From Actinomycetota bacterium (GTDB lineage: Bacteria > Actinomycetota > Actinomycetes > Nanopelagicales > Nanopelagicaceae), in NCBI GenBank assembly GCA_016870455.1, contig VGBN01000004.1, positions 1 through 53,740 on the forward strand: a DNA stretch of 53,740 bases, read 5' to 3'. The translations under genes were made by a program, and so were the position numbers. Numbering within the stretch: the first letter of the stretch is position 1; the number at the start of each line of letters is the position of its first letter. The notes beneath the pieces were generated by a model. It made no database searches. It worked only from the letters and a program-made list of their open reading frames with translations, and was not told where the DNA came from. Shown in pieces: positions 8,748 through 17,933 of this stretch.

Positions 8748-8993
8748 TCACCTAGCGTTAGGCAGGGACAGGGCTAATCCAAACAACATGATGCAGATCA
8801 TAATTGGCAAAATTAATTCAATATTTCGCTTCACTTTTTGCTGTGAGTATCTAGCCAAGGAGAATGCGCTTGCTCCTAAGGATAAAATAATTGATCCAGT
8901 TCTAACTGCTCCGCTAATTCCGATAATTAATCCAACAGCTACAACTAAAAGTGAGATTCTTCGAATTTGATCTAGCGTAAAACTATCTCTCAT
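8748..8993 (-). CDS. Small membrane protein, DUF3017-like
   Basis: This is an 81-residue protein with two or three hydrophobic helices: roughly residues 13-30 (SLLVVAVGLIIGISGAV), a short one near 33-46, and a C-terminal one near 60-76 (LILPIMICIMLFGLAL), separated by a basic patch (QQKVKR). ATG 8993 overlaps the folD stop as ATGA. The position between folD and mdh and the size match DUF3017 proteins of actinobacteria, as I recall that gene order. The sequence is too short to confirm this by motif. Function is unknown. Confidence 0.7.
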   Translation of the reverse strand: MRDSFTLDQIRRISLLVVAVGLIIGISGAVRTGSIILSLGASAFSLARYSQQKVKRNIELILPIMICIMLFGLALSLPNAR

Positions 8994-9823
8994 TTGTTAG
9001 CCATCTCAAACAGGTTTTTAAGCAACATCACCCTAGTAACCGGACCAACCCCACCAGGCATCGGTGCAAACAAGGATGCAACCTCGGTAACCCTTGGATC
9101 GATATCTCCTAACAATTGATCTCCAACTCGAGTAATTCCAACATCTACTACCACCGCACCTTTTTTGACCATTTCAGCTTTAAAAAAATGAGTAGATCCG
9201 ACGGCAGAGATAATTAGATCGGCAGACTGCGCTAACTTAGAAAGATCTTTGGTGGCAGAGTGAGCAACTGTCACAGTGGCATTGTGAGGTTTTTGAGAGA
9301 GCAAGATTGAAAGTGGTCTGCCAACAGTTGCTCCCCTACCAATTATTAATACCTCTTGACCAGATAATCTGACTTTATACTCCTCTAATAAGGCAATGAT
9401 CGCTAATGGAGTGCAAGGAATTATCTTGGCTGAACCTAAAACTAGTTTTCCTAAATTACTTGGCGTTAAGGCATCGGCATCTTTTGCTGGATTAATTGCT
9501 GATAATACTTTTTGCAAATCAACTGTCTTGGGTAATGGCAGCTGCACGATAAACCCGGTGCAAAGTGGGTCATTATTAAGTTGAGTTACAGCTGATATGA
9601 CCTGATCAGTTGAGGCATCTGCTGCAAGATTGATCCTGATGGAGTCAATCCCTACTTCAGCACAATCTCGGTGTTTACCCTCAACATAGGCAACAGATCC
9701 TGGGTCATTGCCAACCAAAATTGTTCCTAACCCAATTGAATTAGAAAGTGCTGCTACTTGTCTCTTTAAATCAGCTCGCAACTGCTTGGCAAAACTCTTG
9801 CCATCCATAATCTTTGCACTCAT
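8990..9823 (-). CDS. folD: Bifunctional methylenetetrahydrofolate dehydrogenase/cyclohydrolase
   Basis: FolD converts 5,10-methylene-THF to 10-formyl-THF in two steps using NADP+, feeding purine and formyl-Met synthesis. The 277-residue length is typical. Visible signatures are YVEGKHRDCAEVGI with the catalytic Lys, GFIVQLPLPK, IIPCTPLAI, the Rossmann loop IIGRGATVGRPLS, and PMPGGVGPVTRVMLLKN near the end. It starts with ATG overlapping the stop of the PerM-like gene (ATGA) and ends overlapping the DUF3017-like gene in the same way, so all three are tightly coupled. Confidence 0.96.
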   Translation of the reverse strand: MSAKIMDGKSFAKQLRADLKRQVAALSNSIGLGTILVGNDPGSVAYVEGKHRDCAEVGIDSIRINLAADASTDQVISAVTQLNNDPLCTGFIVQLPLPKTVDLQKVLSAINPAKDADALTPSNLGKLVLGSAKIIPCTPLAIIALLEEYKVRLSGQEVLIIGRGATVGRPLSILLSQKPHNATVTVAHSATKDLSKLAQSADLIISAVGSTHFFKAEMVKKGAVVVDVGITRVGDQLLGDIDPRVTEVASLFAPMPGGVGPVTRVMLLKNLFEMANK

Positions 9824-10911
9824 GAGTTAAGCCTACTCTTTTTATCTTTTTTCTTGAACAGTTTAGGAGCCAATAAAATCAATAAATAAGTAACACTGAC
9901 ATGGGCAAAAACAATTACACCTAATCGCAATGGATTTACACCAACTGGATTCATATTTGCTGAGATGAGTGATCCAGATGAAATAAATGCAATTAATGCA
10001 GATCCGCCTGTTGATAAAAGTATAAATCTAAGTAGTAATTGTCTCTTACTCTTTTTATCAACCTGTAATTTATTTATCTTACTCAAATTAATAAATGAGT
10101 AGATGAGCAGAATGCTAGATAAGGTAATTATCCAGGGGTGCTCACCTGCAGGTAGAGCTGCAAGTGCTGGGATTGCTGGGATCTCTCTTAGATTGAAGAT
10201 AAAGGGTGTGACATCGGTAGCGTTACCCAATGAAAAACCAGCACCGGATATATAACCAAAAGTTGCGATAAATAGATTTGGTAAATAAAGAATTTGTAAA
10301 ACTAATAAAAGTAACCCACCAATAATGCCTGGGTGCAGCACAATTGTTAAGTTTTTTGCAATGGAATAATTCATTATCAGCGAAATAGAAAATAGCAAAC
10401 CTGATAAACCAAGAATTATCAAAAACATATAACCTGGTAGTTTTACCAAAGTTTCAAAATTTGCAGAGGTTGTTGCTGTTGTAAGTAAAAAGATTAGAAT
10501 CAGCAGCCCTCTTAGCCAATCGATAGCAACTTGATCATTTGAACCAATTAAGCCAAGAAGTGAGTAAACAATTATGTAAGTTAAAGTAAAATAAGCCCTG
10601 CTAATTTTTTTATTTTGTAACTCCGCAACAACTCTTTTATAACCAACTCTCATACTTAACCAGGGCAAAATTGCTGCACCCAGTGGTAAAAAAGAAAGGT
10701 AACCAGTTACCTCATTGCTGGTGATATTAAAAGGTGTTAGGTGGGAACCAAGCCATAACCAAAGAGCTGCCCGCATTGGATCTGCTGTGCTGCCATAGGT
10801 ACTTCCAGCAGTTGCCCAGGCGAACAAGGTGATAAAAGCTAATGGAAATAAAATTATTAAAACTGATCTGATCACCTGTTGCAGCGAGACCAAAAATCTA
10901 CGCGCAACCAT
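9820..10911 (-). CDS. Polytopic membrane protein, PerM/DUF6350-like
   Basis: This is a 363-residue, very hydrophobic protein with about nine to ten predicted helices and a basic tail (KLFKKKDKKSRLNS). No catalytic motif is visible. Its place directly after sucCD is that of Rv0955 (PerM, DUF6350) in mycobacteria, a protein linked there to cell division. The conserved-looking FNLREIPAIPALAALPAGEHPW segment fits that family as I recall it. In mycobacteria and streptomycetes purN and purH usually follow. Here folD follows directly with a four-base overlap. Assignment relies on context and topology. Confidence 0.72.
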   Translation of the reverse strand: MVARRFLVSLQQVIRSVLIILFPLAFITLFAWATAGSTYGSTADPMRAALWLWLGSHLTPFNITSNEVTGYLSFLPLGAAILPWLSMRVGYKRVVAELQNKKISRAYFTLTYIIVYSLLGLIGSNDQVAIDWLRGLLILIFLLTTATTSANFETLVKLPGYMFLIILGLSGLLFSISLIMNYSIAKNLTIVLHPGIIGGLLLLVLQILYLPNLFIATFGYISGAGFSLGNATDVTPFIFNLREIPAIPALAALPAGEHPWIITLSSILLIYSFINLSKINKLQVDKKSKRQLLLRFILLSTGGSALIAFISSGSLISANMNPVGVNPLRLGVIVFAHVSVTYLLILLAPKLFKKKDKKSRLNS

Positions 10912-10929
10912 TATTTTCCTATCTGCGAT

Positions 10930-11811
10930 TTATCCATTCAATATCTTGCGCATCAAGTTAGCGGTTTCACTTGGTGTTTTACCAACCGCAACACCGACAG
11001 CTTCTAAGGCTTCTTTCTTAGCCGCTGCAGTTCCAGATGAGCCAGAGACAATTGCACCTGCATGGCCCATAGTTTTACCCTCTGGCGCGGTAAAGCCGGC
11101 AACATAACCAACAACAGGTTTAGTTACATACTCTTTTATAAATTGTGCTGCTCTCTCCTCAGCGTCGCCGCCAATTTCACCAATCATAACTATGGCTTTT
11201 GTATCAGGATCATCCTGGAATGCTCTTAAACAATCTATATGAGTTGTGCCAATGATTGGATCTCCCCCAATTCCAACCGCTGTTGTAAAACCAAAATCTC
11301 TTAACTCAAATATCATTTGATAGGTAAGGGTTCCTGATTTTGAAACCAGGCCAATTTTTCCAGGTCCAGTAATATCTGCTGGAATAATTCCCAGATTTGC
11401 TTTTCCAGGGCTAATAATTCCTGGGCAGTTGGGACCAAGAATTTGAGTCTTGCCCTTACCTACCGCATAAGAATAAAAAGCAGCAACATCATGAACTGGG
11501 ATTCCTTCGGTAATAACCACTACCAGTGGCATTGCGGCATCAATTGCATCAATCACAGCAGCTTTTGCAAACTTTGGTGGCACAAAGACCACCGAAGCAT
11601 TTGCACCAGTTGCAGCCATTGCCTCTGAAACTGAATTAAATACTGGAATAAGTGTTCCATCCATATCAACACTCTGACCACCCTTACCAGGTGTTACACC
11701 ACCAACAATTTTGGTGCCAGCTTTAAGCATTCGCTTTGTGTGCTTAGTGCCCTCAGAGCCAGTCATACCCTGAACAATTACCTTGGTACTCTCATTTACA
11801 AATATTGCCAT
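10930..11811 (-). CDS. sucD: Succinyl-CoA synthetase alpha subunit
   Basis: With SucC this enzyme makes succinate from succinyl-CoA while forming ATP or GTP in the TCA cycle. The 293-residue protein carries the N-terminal CoA-binding Rossmann part ([20 protein letters not shown]), the LGPNCPG loop, and the phosphohistidine segment [14 protein letters not shown] near the C-terminus. ATG 11811 shares one base with the sucC stop (TAATG), so the subunits are translated together. The membrane-protein gene follows after 18 bases. Confidence 0.97.
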   Translation of the reverse strand: MAIFVNESTKVIVQGMTGSEGTKHTKRMLKAGTKIVGGVTPGKGGQSVDMDGTLIPVFNSVSEAMAATGANASVVFVPPKFAKAAVIDAIDAAMPLVVVITEGIPVHDVAAFYSYAVGKGKTQILGPNCPGIISPGKANLGIIPADITGPGKIGLVSKSGTLTYQMIFELRDFGFTTAVGIGGDPIIGTTHIDCLRAFQDDPDTKAIVMIGEIGGDAEERAAQFIKEYVTKPVVGYVAGFTAPEGKTMGHAGAIVSGSSGTAAAKKEALEAVGVAVGKTPSETANLMRKILNG

Positions 11812-12971
11812 TATTTGCCCGCCAACTCAGCTGCTTTGGCTGCTGCTCCATCCATAGTTTCAAGTTGTGAAATTAGAGGATGATTTGCTTGACTTAATAT
11901 TTTGCGGCCTAATCCAACATTGTTTCCATCAAGTCTTACCACAATTGGCTTAGTTGCTTTACTTCCCAATATATCCAATGCTTGCACTATTCCATTAGCT
12001 ACGGCATCACAAGCTGTAATACCGCCGAATACATTTACAAATACGCTTTTAACGTCGGGATCACTTAAAATTATCGATAAACCATTTGCCATTACCTCAG
12101 CAGATGCTCCTCCGCCAATATCTAAGAAATTAGCTGGTTTGACCCCATACTTTTCACCTGCATAAGCCACCACATCAAGGGTGCTCATAACCAAACCAGC
12201 ACCATTTCCAATGATTCCAACTTGGCCATCTAACTTTACGTAATTAAGATCCTTTTCTTTGGCTAACTTTTCTAGTGGATTTGTTGAGGCCTGATCAACT
12301 AGTTGTTCATGCTCAGGGTGTCTAAAAAAGGAGTTATCATCCAACGTTACTTTGCCATCAAGTGCAATTACCTTGCCATCTAAACTCTTAACTAATGGGT
12401 TAATCTCCATTAATGTAGCATCCTCTTTAATGAATGCTTGCCATAATTTCACTAACACATCTGCAACTTGGTCAATTACATCTGCCGAAAATTGTCCACC
12501 TTTTGCAATTTCAATTGCCTTAGCTTTATCTATTCCAATATTTGGATTTATGCCAACTTTTGCTAATTTCTCAGGAGTTCTATGAGCAACCTCTTCAATC
12601 TCCATTCCGCCAGCCACAGAGGCCATCACTAAGAAATTTCGATTTGCCCGATCTAATAAAATTGCTAGGTAATACTCAGAATCTATAGGAGCTGCTTGGG
12701 CGATCATTACTTTATGGACGGTATGACCTTTTATATCCATCCCTAAAATTGCACCTGCTTTTGCCTTAGCATCATCAGCGTTTTCGGCCAGCTTGACACC
12801 GCCGGCCTTTCCTCGGCCACCAACTTTCACCTGAGCTTTAACTACAACTTTGCCACCGATTTTTGTGGCGGCTGCAAAAGCTTGTTCAGGCGTAGTTGCC
12901 ACCGCACCAGCTAATACCGGAATTTGATGTGCTTCAAAAAGATCGCGCGCTTGATACTCAAACAGATCCAA
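11811..12971 (-). CDS. sucC: Succinyl-CoA synthetase beta subunit
   Basis: This is the 386-residue ATP-grasp subunit of succinyl-CoA synthetase. It starts with [19 protein letters not shown], contains the nucleotide-binding stretch [19 protein letters not shown], the metal/nucleotide segment LMEINPL, and the succinate-side motif [21 protein letters not shown] precedes ATG 12971. It is the first gene of the run sucC-sucD-PerM-like-folD-DUF3017-like-mdh-icd. No clear promoter was found in the 65-base gap after pcrA, and no terminator either. Confidence 0.97.
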   Translation of the reverse strand: MDLFEYQARDLFEAHQIPVLAGAVATTPEQAFAAATKIGGKVVVKAQVKVGGRGKAGGVKLAENADDAKAKAGAILGMDIKGHTVHKVMIAQAAPIDSEYYLAILLDRANRNFLVMASVAGGMEIEEVAHRTPEKLAKVGINPNIGIDKAKAIEIAKGGQFSADVIDQVADVLVKLWQAFIKEDATLMEINPLVKSLDGKVIALDGKVTLDDNSFFRHPEHEQLVDQASTNPLEKLAKEKDLNYVKLDGQVGIIGNGAGLVMSTLDVVAYAGEKYGVKPANFLDIGGGASAEVMANGLSIILSDPDVKSVFVNVFGGITACDAVANGIVQALDILGSKATKPIVVRLDGNNVGLGRKILSQANHPLISQLETMDGAAAKAAELAGK

Positions 12972-13036
12972 TTAATTATCCCCGATCGGTGTTCGACTTC
13001 AGTAAGGTGGCCATAGTAATCAAGTCGGCAATAAAT

Positions 13037-15250
13037 TTATAATTTCTCAACAGGGGCGTATCGAAGTAGAAGTCGCTTCTCACCAAATGAGCCAAAATCA
13101 ATGGTGGCCTCAGCTCTATCACCTTCACCTGAAACTGAAACCACTGTCCCCAGACCAAAGGTGTCATGGGAGACTCGTTCACCAATTTCTAGTGTCATCG
13201 TGTTGCTGACTTTTCCAGTTGCTCTAGGTGGTGCAAATGAACGTTTAATAGATGATCTGATTGGTGAAATCTTTTCTTGGGCTTGATTCCATTCAATAAC
13301 ATTATCTGGAATCTCACTTAAAAATCTTGAAGGTGGATTGTAATTAGGTGCACCCCAAGATGATCGATACTCCGCCCTGGTAATAAACAGATTCTCGCGC
13401 GCTCTTGTTAACCCAACATATGCAAGTCTTCGCTCCTCTTGTAACTCATCTGGATCACCCAAAGTTCTTGAGTGGGGAAAAATTCCCTCCTCCATGCCTG
13501 TTAAAAATACTGTTGGAAACTCCAAACCTTTGGCAGTGTGTAATGTCATCATGGTTACCAAACCGCCATGATCTTCACCATCTGGAATCTGATCTGCATC
13601 TGCAACTAGCGAGACCTCCTCTAAAAATCCGATTAGTGATATCTCTTCACCTTCATCAACCTCACCCTCTTCATACTCAGTTGCAACCGCTACTAACTCC
13701 TCTAAATTCTCAACCCTCACCTCATCCTGTGGATCTTTACTCTCCGATAACTCTGCCAATAATCCTGATTGTTCAAGTACCGCCTGAGCAATTATTGATG
13801 GTCTTGTTTTAGCCTCTACTAAGGTTTGTAAGGATTGAATCATCTTAACAAAATCAATTAGCGCAGCAGAGGAACGTTGTGCTACCTCTTGATTTTTTTC
13901 AACCTGGCATAACGACTGCCAAAAAGTAAGCTCATTTGCTTTTGCATATAAATCAATTAAATCTAGCGCTCGATCACCGATACCTCGCTTTGGTGTATTG
14001 ATAATTCTGCGAAGTGAAATTTCATCCTCTGGATTTGCAACAACCCTCAAATAAGCCAAGAAATCTTTAATCTCTTTTCGCTCATAAAATCTAACGCCAC
14101 CAACAACCTTGTATGGAATCCCAATTCGCATAAAAACCTCTTCAAAGACGCGGGACTGTGCATTTGTGCGATAAAAAATTGCGGTGTCACCAGGATTAGA
14201 TTTACCAAGATCTCTTAATCTGCCAATCTCTCGGACAACAAAATCTGCCTCATCATGTTCGCTTTCGGCCACATACCCAGTAATCATGGCCCCAGCACCC
14301 GCCTCAGACCAGAGATTTTTTTCCTTTCTTCCCTCATTGTTTGCAATTACCGAGTTAGCTGCGCTTAATATATTTTGCGTTGAACGGTAATTTTGTTCTA
14401 GTAAAATTGTTTTCGCATTTGGATAATCTGCTTCAAACTGCAAAATATTCCTGATATTTGCACCACGGAATGCATAAATTGATTGATCGGCATCACCAAC
14501 CACACAAAGCTCAGCTGGAGGAAAACCATCACGATCGCTACCTACCAACTCTTTAATTAATACGTATTGAGCATGGTTAGTATCCTGATACTCATCCACC
14601 AAAATGTGTTTGAATCTTGAGCGATACTTGGCTCTAACCTCTGGGTGACGTTGTAAAACTTCCACGGTTTTAGCAATTAGATCATCAAAATCCATAGAGT
14701 TTGCGCCAACCAGACGGCGTTGGTAGATTTCAAAAACTTGGGCAACAATCTCTTGAAACTTATCTTTACTTTGATTTAAATAATCAGCTGGTCCAAGTAA
14801 CTCATTTTTTGCTTGCGAAATAAGTGATGCCACCGCTCTTGGTGCATAGCGTTTTGCATCTAGATTTAAATCCCGCATCACGATTGTGACTAGACGTAGT
14901 GAATCGCTCTGATCATAAATAGTAAATGAGTTTGTATAACCAAGTAAGGCAGCCTCCTTGCGAAGTATTCGAACACAGGCAGAGTGGAAAGTAGATACCC
15001 ACATCACTTTTGCTCGATCACCTACTAACTGTGCAACCCTTTCCTTCATTTCACCAGCTGCTTTATTTGTAAAGGTAATTGCAAGCACCTCATAAGGTGC
15101 AACATTTTGCTCAGCAAGTAGATAGGCAACACGTCTTGTTAAAACCCGCGTTTTCCCAGAGCCTGCACCTGCCACAACAAGAAGTGGTGCACCTTCATGT
15201 TTTACCGCTGCCAATTGTTGAGGATTTAATCCTTCGATTAGTGCGGACAT
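13037..15250 (-). CDS. pcrA: ATP-dependent DNA helicase PcrA/UvrD
   Basis: This superfamily 1A 3'-5' DNA helicase acts in repair and in removing recombination or transcription blocks. The 737 residues carry the Q-motif GLNPQQLAAV, Walker A AGAGSGKT (27-34), motif II LVDEYQDTN, the QNYRST motif, and motif VI YVGLTRAREN. The C-terminal tail with GERVSHDTFGLGTVV is the PcrA-type Tudor-like domain that contacts RNA polymerase in relatives. No Shine-Dalgarno sequence precedes ATG 15250. A -10-like TAGACT lies seven bases upstream, suggesting a leaderless mRNA. Confidence 0.96.
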   Translation of the reverse strand: MSALIEGLNPQQLAAVKHEGAPLLVVAGAGSGKTRVLTRRVAYLLAEQNVAPYEVLAITFTNKAAGEMKERVAQLVGDRAKVMWVSTFHSACVRILRKEAALLGYTNSFTIYDQSDSLRLVTIVMRDLNLDAKRYAPRAVASLISQAKNELLGPADYLNQSKDKFQEIVAQVFEIYQRRLVGANSMDFDDLIAKTVEVLQRHPEVRAKYRSRFKHILVDEYQDTNHAQYVLIKELVGSDRDGFPPAELCVVGDADQSIYAFRGANIRNILQFEADYPNAKTILLEQNYRSTQNILSAANSVIANNEGRKEKNLWSEAGAGAMITGYVAESEHDEADFVVREIGRLRDLGKSNPGDTAIFYRTNAQSRVFEEVFMRIGIPYKVVGGVRFYERKEIKDFLAYLRVVANPEDEISLRRIINTPKRGIGDRALDLIDLYAKANELTFWQSLCQVEKNQEVAQRSSAALIDFVKMIQSLQTLVEAKTRPSIIAQAVLEQSGLLAELSESKDPQDEVRVENLEELVAVATEYEEGEVDEGEEISLIGFLEEVSLVADADQIPDGEDHGGLVTMMTLHTAKGLEFPTVFLTGMEEGIFPHSRTLGDPDELQEERRLAYVGLTRARENLFITRAEYRSSWGAPNYNPPSRFLSEIPDNVIEWNQAQEKISPIRSSIKRSFAPPRATGKVSNTMTLEIGERVSHDTFGLGTVVSVSGEGDRAEATIDFGSFGEKRLLLRYAPVEKL

Positions 15251-15257
15251 ATTGCTT

Positions 15258-15300
15258 AGTCTATCGGTGGGTAAGTGAAGGGTATTAGCTGCGGTAATCT
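15258..15300. promoter_or_regulatory. Divergent leaderless-type -10 elements of pcrA and the PIG-L gene
   Basis: On minus, TAGACT (15263-15258) is followed by seven bases and then the pcrA ATG. On plus, TAATCT (15295-15300) is followed by five bases and then two ATG codons in a row (15306 and 15309). Neither gene has a Shine-Dalgarno sequence, and neither promoter has an obvious -35. Both transcripts would begin at or next to the start codon. Confidence 0.4.
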
Positions 15301-15305
15301 AGCCA

Positions 15306-16034
15306 ATGATGCCACCGATAGATGACAGTGAAATAGAGCGAGTACTTGTAGTTACCGCCCATCCTGATGATTGCGATTTTGGCGTAGCTGGGACGATTGC
15401 GCTGTGGAGTGAAAAAGGAATAAAAGTTTCATACTGTATTTGCACAAATGGTGATCAAGGTGGAGAAGATCCAACAGTTCCAAGAGAGGAAATGCCAAAG
15501 ATTCGCCAACGTGAACAACGCGAGGCTGGGCTGGCAGTTGGCGTAACTGATATTACTTTTTTAAATTATCGCGATGGTTGGTTAGTGCCAACTATTGAAT
15601 TGAGAAAAGATATTGTCCGTCAGATAAGAATTTCAAGACCTGATCGCATGGTAATTCAATCACCAGATCGAAACTGGGATCGATTATTTGCCTCCCACCC
15701 AGATCACATGGCAGCAGGTGAGGCGGCTATTCAAGCGGTGTATCCAGATTCTAGAAATGCTTTTGCATTTGAAGATCTGTTACAGGATGAGGGTTTGCAA
15801 CCTTGGCGGGTAAAGGAGGTTTGGGTCATGTCTACCCAAAACCCAGATCACTTTGTAGACATAACCTCAACATTTGATAAAAAAATGAAGGCACTACATG
15901 CTCATGTTAGCCAGACAGCCCACAATGAAAATCTTGAAAAGATGGTGCGCGAATGGGGTGAGCGCAATGCGCTGGCAAACAACCTACCTGCTGGCAGTGT
16001 CGCTGAAGTTTTTAAAATTGTAAGTACAAATTAA
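15306..16034 (+). CDS. PIG-L/LmbE-family deacetylase
   Basis: This is a 242-residue zinc-dependent N-deacetylase-like protein. The family metal motif AHPDD is at 18-22 and the downstream histidine cluster HPDH at 131-134. A likely catalytic or metal-site segment is CTNGDQGG (46-53). Relatives remove acetyl groups from N-acetylglucosamine-type sugars, including MshB and Mca of mycothiol metabolism, but this one is shorter than those and I cannot assign the substrate. Two adjacent ATG codons (15306, 15309) are possible starts, and the transcript may be leaderless. Its stop overlaps the convergent cyclophilin stop in the four bases TTAA. Confidence 0.88.
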   Translation: MMPPIDDSEIERVLVVTAHPDDCDFGVAGTIALWSEKGIKVSYCICTNGDQGGEDPTVPREEMPKIRQREQREAGLAVGVTDITFLNYRDGWLVPTIELRKDIVRQIRISRPDRMVIQSPDRNWDRLFASHPDHMAAGEAAIQAVYPDSRNAFAFEDLLQDEGLQPWRVKEVWVMSTQNPDHFVDITSTFDKKMKALHAHVSQTAHNENLEKMVREWGERNALANNLPAGSVAEVFKIVSTN

Positions 16035-16690
16035 CGAACTCTAACTCGCTCTATTGCAATCATTTGCTTTGGCATTCCATCCCAGGTGCCATCGATTACA
16101 CCCTCTTTTGCAATCGCTTTAACAATATCTAAACCTTTGGTGACCCTTCCCCAAATTGTGTAATTTGGATCCATTGAGGTGTCCTCATAAACAATAAAAA
16201 ATTGGCTGCCATTGGTATTTGCTCCTCGATTAGCCATAGCCACTGTGCCGGCTGGGTAATTTATTTCAATATCTTGTGGAAGATTTTCATCTTGATAAGT
16301 GAAGTTTGGACCACCCCGACCAGTACCGGTTGGGTCGCCACATTGCAGTACATAAATTTTCTCAGTAGTTAATCTGTGGCAGTAGGAATTATTATAAAAG
16401 CCACCCTTTGCCAAAGCTGACAGCGCGGTCACGGTAATCGGAGCACTTTTGCCATTTGCCTGGATAACGATCTCCCCGCAATTAGTTGTTAATGTAAAAG
16501 TTCTGTTCTTAAATGGTGGTTTTACCTCTGGTGGAGTTATGTTTTTTGCCGTGTGTGCCTTAGCGGTAGTTGGTTTACAAATTACTGGTAATGGTTTTTT
16601 TGTTGGTGCAGCTGTTGCCGTAGTTGGAAAATATATAGTACAAAAAGTAAACAGTGATGAAGTTAAAATTATTTTTGCTACTTTCTGCAT
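16031..16690 (-). CDS. Secreted cyclophilin-type peptidyl-prolyl cis-trans isomerase
   Basis: The 219-residue protein probably helps fold exported proteins. Residues 1 to about 28 form a signal peptide (basic MQKVAK, hydrophobic core, then TATAAP). A Lys/Pro/Thr-rich linker follows, then the cyclophilin fold from about residue 64. Family landmarks are CHRL (the Arg being catalytic), QCGDPTGTGRGGPNF, ANRGANTNGSQFFI and the IWGRVTKGLDIV segment. Several cysteines are present, so a disulfide is possible. It has a plausible leaderless promoter upstream and converges with the PIG-L gene. Confidence 0.9.
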   Translation of the reverse strand: MQKVAKIILTSSLFTFCTIYFPTTATAAPTKKPLPVICKPTTAKAHTAKNITPPEVKPPFKNRTFTLTTNCGEIVIQANGKSAPITVTALSALAKGGFYNNSYCHRLTTEKIYVLQCGDPTGTGRGGPNFTYQDENLPQDIEINYPAGTVAMANRGANTNGSQFFIVYEDTSMDPNYTIWGRVTKGLDIVKAIAKEGVIDGTWDGMPKQMIAIERVRVR

Positions 16691-16696
16691 ACGTAA

Positions 16697-16725
16697 AGTT
16701 TAATCAACAAATTAGGGATGACCAA
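16697..16725 (-). promoter_or_regulatory. Predicted promoter of the cyclophilin gene
   Basis: On the minus strand TTGGTC and TAAACT are 17 bases apart, and the -10 lies six bases before the ATG at 16690. No Shine-Dalgarno sequence exists, so a leaderless transcript is likely. Confidence 0.5.
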
Positions 16726-16784
16726 CCAAATACTGAAATTAAGGCGACTTACAATCGAATTTTAAGAACTTTCACAGCCTAAAA

Positions 16785-17894
16785 CTATGGCTGGATGACA
16801 AGTTCAACCTTTTGAAACTCTTTTAGATCTGAGTAGCCACAAGTGGCCATCGATCTCTTAAGAGCGCCAAAGAGATTCATTGAGCCATCGGAGGTATGTG
16901 ATGGTCCAGATAAAACCTCAGTGAGTGTTCCAACAGTTCCAACTTGAACTCGATTGCCTCTTGGAAGTTGCACATGATGTGCCTCAAGTCCCCAATGCCA
17001 ACCTTTACCCGGTGCCTCTAATGCCTTAGCCAGTGGTGATCCCATCATTACCGCATCAGCGCCACAGGCCACTGCTTTGGCAATCTCACCACTATTACCA
17101 ACTGAACCATCTGCAATTACATGTACATATCGACCACCAGACTCCTCTAAGTATTCACGTCTGGCAGATGCCACCTCAGCGATTGCGGAGGCCATTGGAA
17201 CTGATATTCCTAATACAGTTTTGGTGGTGTGGGTCGAGCCTCCACCAAAGCCAACTAATACTCCAGCTGCACCTGATCGCATTAAATGCAACGCACCTTG
17301 CGCAGTTGCACAACCGCCAACAATTACTGGCACATCTAACTCATAAATAAACTTCTTTAAATTAAGTGGCGCAGTCTGCTCTGATACATGCTCAGCTGAG
17401 ACAGTTGTTCCTCTAATTACAAATATATCTACACCGGCATCAAGCACCGCTTTATGAAACTCTGCTGTGCGTTGTGGTGAAAGCGCTCCCGCCACTGTTA
17501 CACCTGCTGCTCTGATTTGAGCAATTCGCTCTTTAATCAAAGTTGGTTGAATTGGAGATGCATATATCTGCTGCATCTTCTTTATCGCATCATCACCACT
17601 TAATTTAGCCATCTGTGCTAATTGTTTTTCAGCATCTTCATATCTAGTCCAGATGCCCTCTAAATTTAAAACACCTAAGCCGCCAGCTTTTCCAATTGCG
17701 ATTGCAGTTTCAGGTGAGACTACTGAGTCCATTGGTGCTGCCATAAAAGGTAACTCAAATTTGTAAGCATCAATCTGCCAGGTAATTGAAACCTCTTCAG
17801 GATCTCTAGTTCTTCGAGATGGCACGATTGCAATTTCATCAAATGAGTATGCTGCCCGTGCTCGCTTACCAGGACCTAATTCAATATCGGACAT
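16785..17894 (-). CDS. guaB3: GuaB3-family IMP dehydrogenase-related protein
   Basis: The 369-residue protein is a TIM-barrel of the IMPDH/GMPR superfamily without CBS domains. It has the N-terminal FDEIAIVPS and PFMAAPMDSVVS segments, and the flap-side ADGSVGNSGEIAKA. It ends with the GuaB3-like SMATCGYSDLKEFQKVE. The loop that carries the catalytic Cys in classical IMPDH (GxGSxCxTR) reads GGGSTHTTK (217-225), with His222 in place of Cys. Whether it has IMPDH activity is therefore open; this may be normal for the actinobacterial group. A -10-like TACGAT lies seven bases before ATG 17894, so the transcript may be leaderless. The neighbouring ppgK ends 39 bases upstream. Confidence 0.85.
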   Translation of the reverse strand: MSDIELGPGKRARAAYSFDEIAIVPSRRTRDPEEVSITWQIDAYKFELPFMAAPMDSVVSPETAIAIGKAGGLGVLNLEGIWTRYEDAEKQLAQMAKLSGDDAIKKMQQIYASPIQPTLIKERIAQIRAAGVTVAGALSPQRTAEFHKAVLDAGVDIFVIRGTTVSAEHVSEQTAPLNLKKFIYELDVPVIVGGCATAQGALHLMRSGAAGVLVGFGGGSTHTTKTVLGISVPMASAIAEVASARREYLEESGGRYVHVIADGSVGNSGEIAKAVACGADAVMMGSPLAKALEAPGKGWHWGLEAHHVQLPRGNRVQVGTVGTLTEVLSGPSHTSDGSMNLFGALKRSMATCGYSDLKEFQKVELVIQP

Positions 17895-17933
17895 ATCTCT
17901 AATCGTATCTGCTTAATACTTATCTGCTGAAAT

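Noticed and set aside
12976-13185. Open frame of 69 codons at the end of pcrA on the same strand
   Set aside because: It is the out-of-frame 3' end of pcrA plus the short gap, has no Shine-Dalgarno sequence and resembles nothing.
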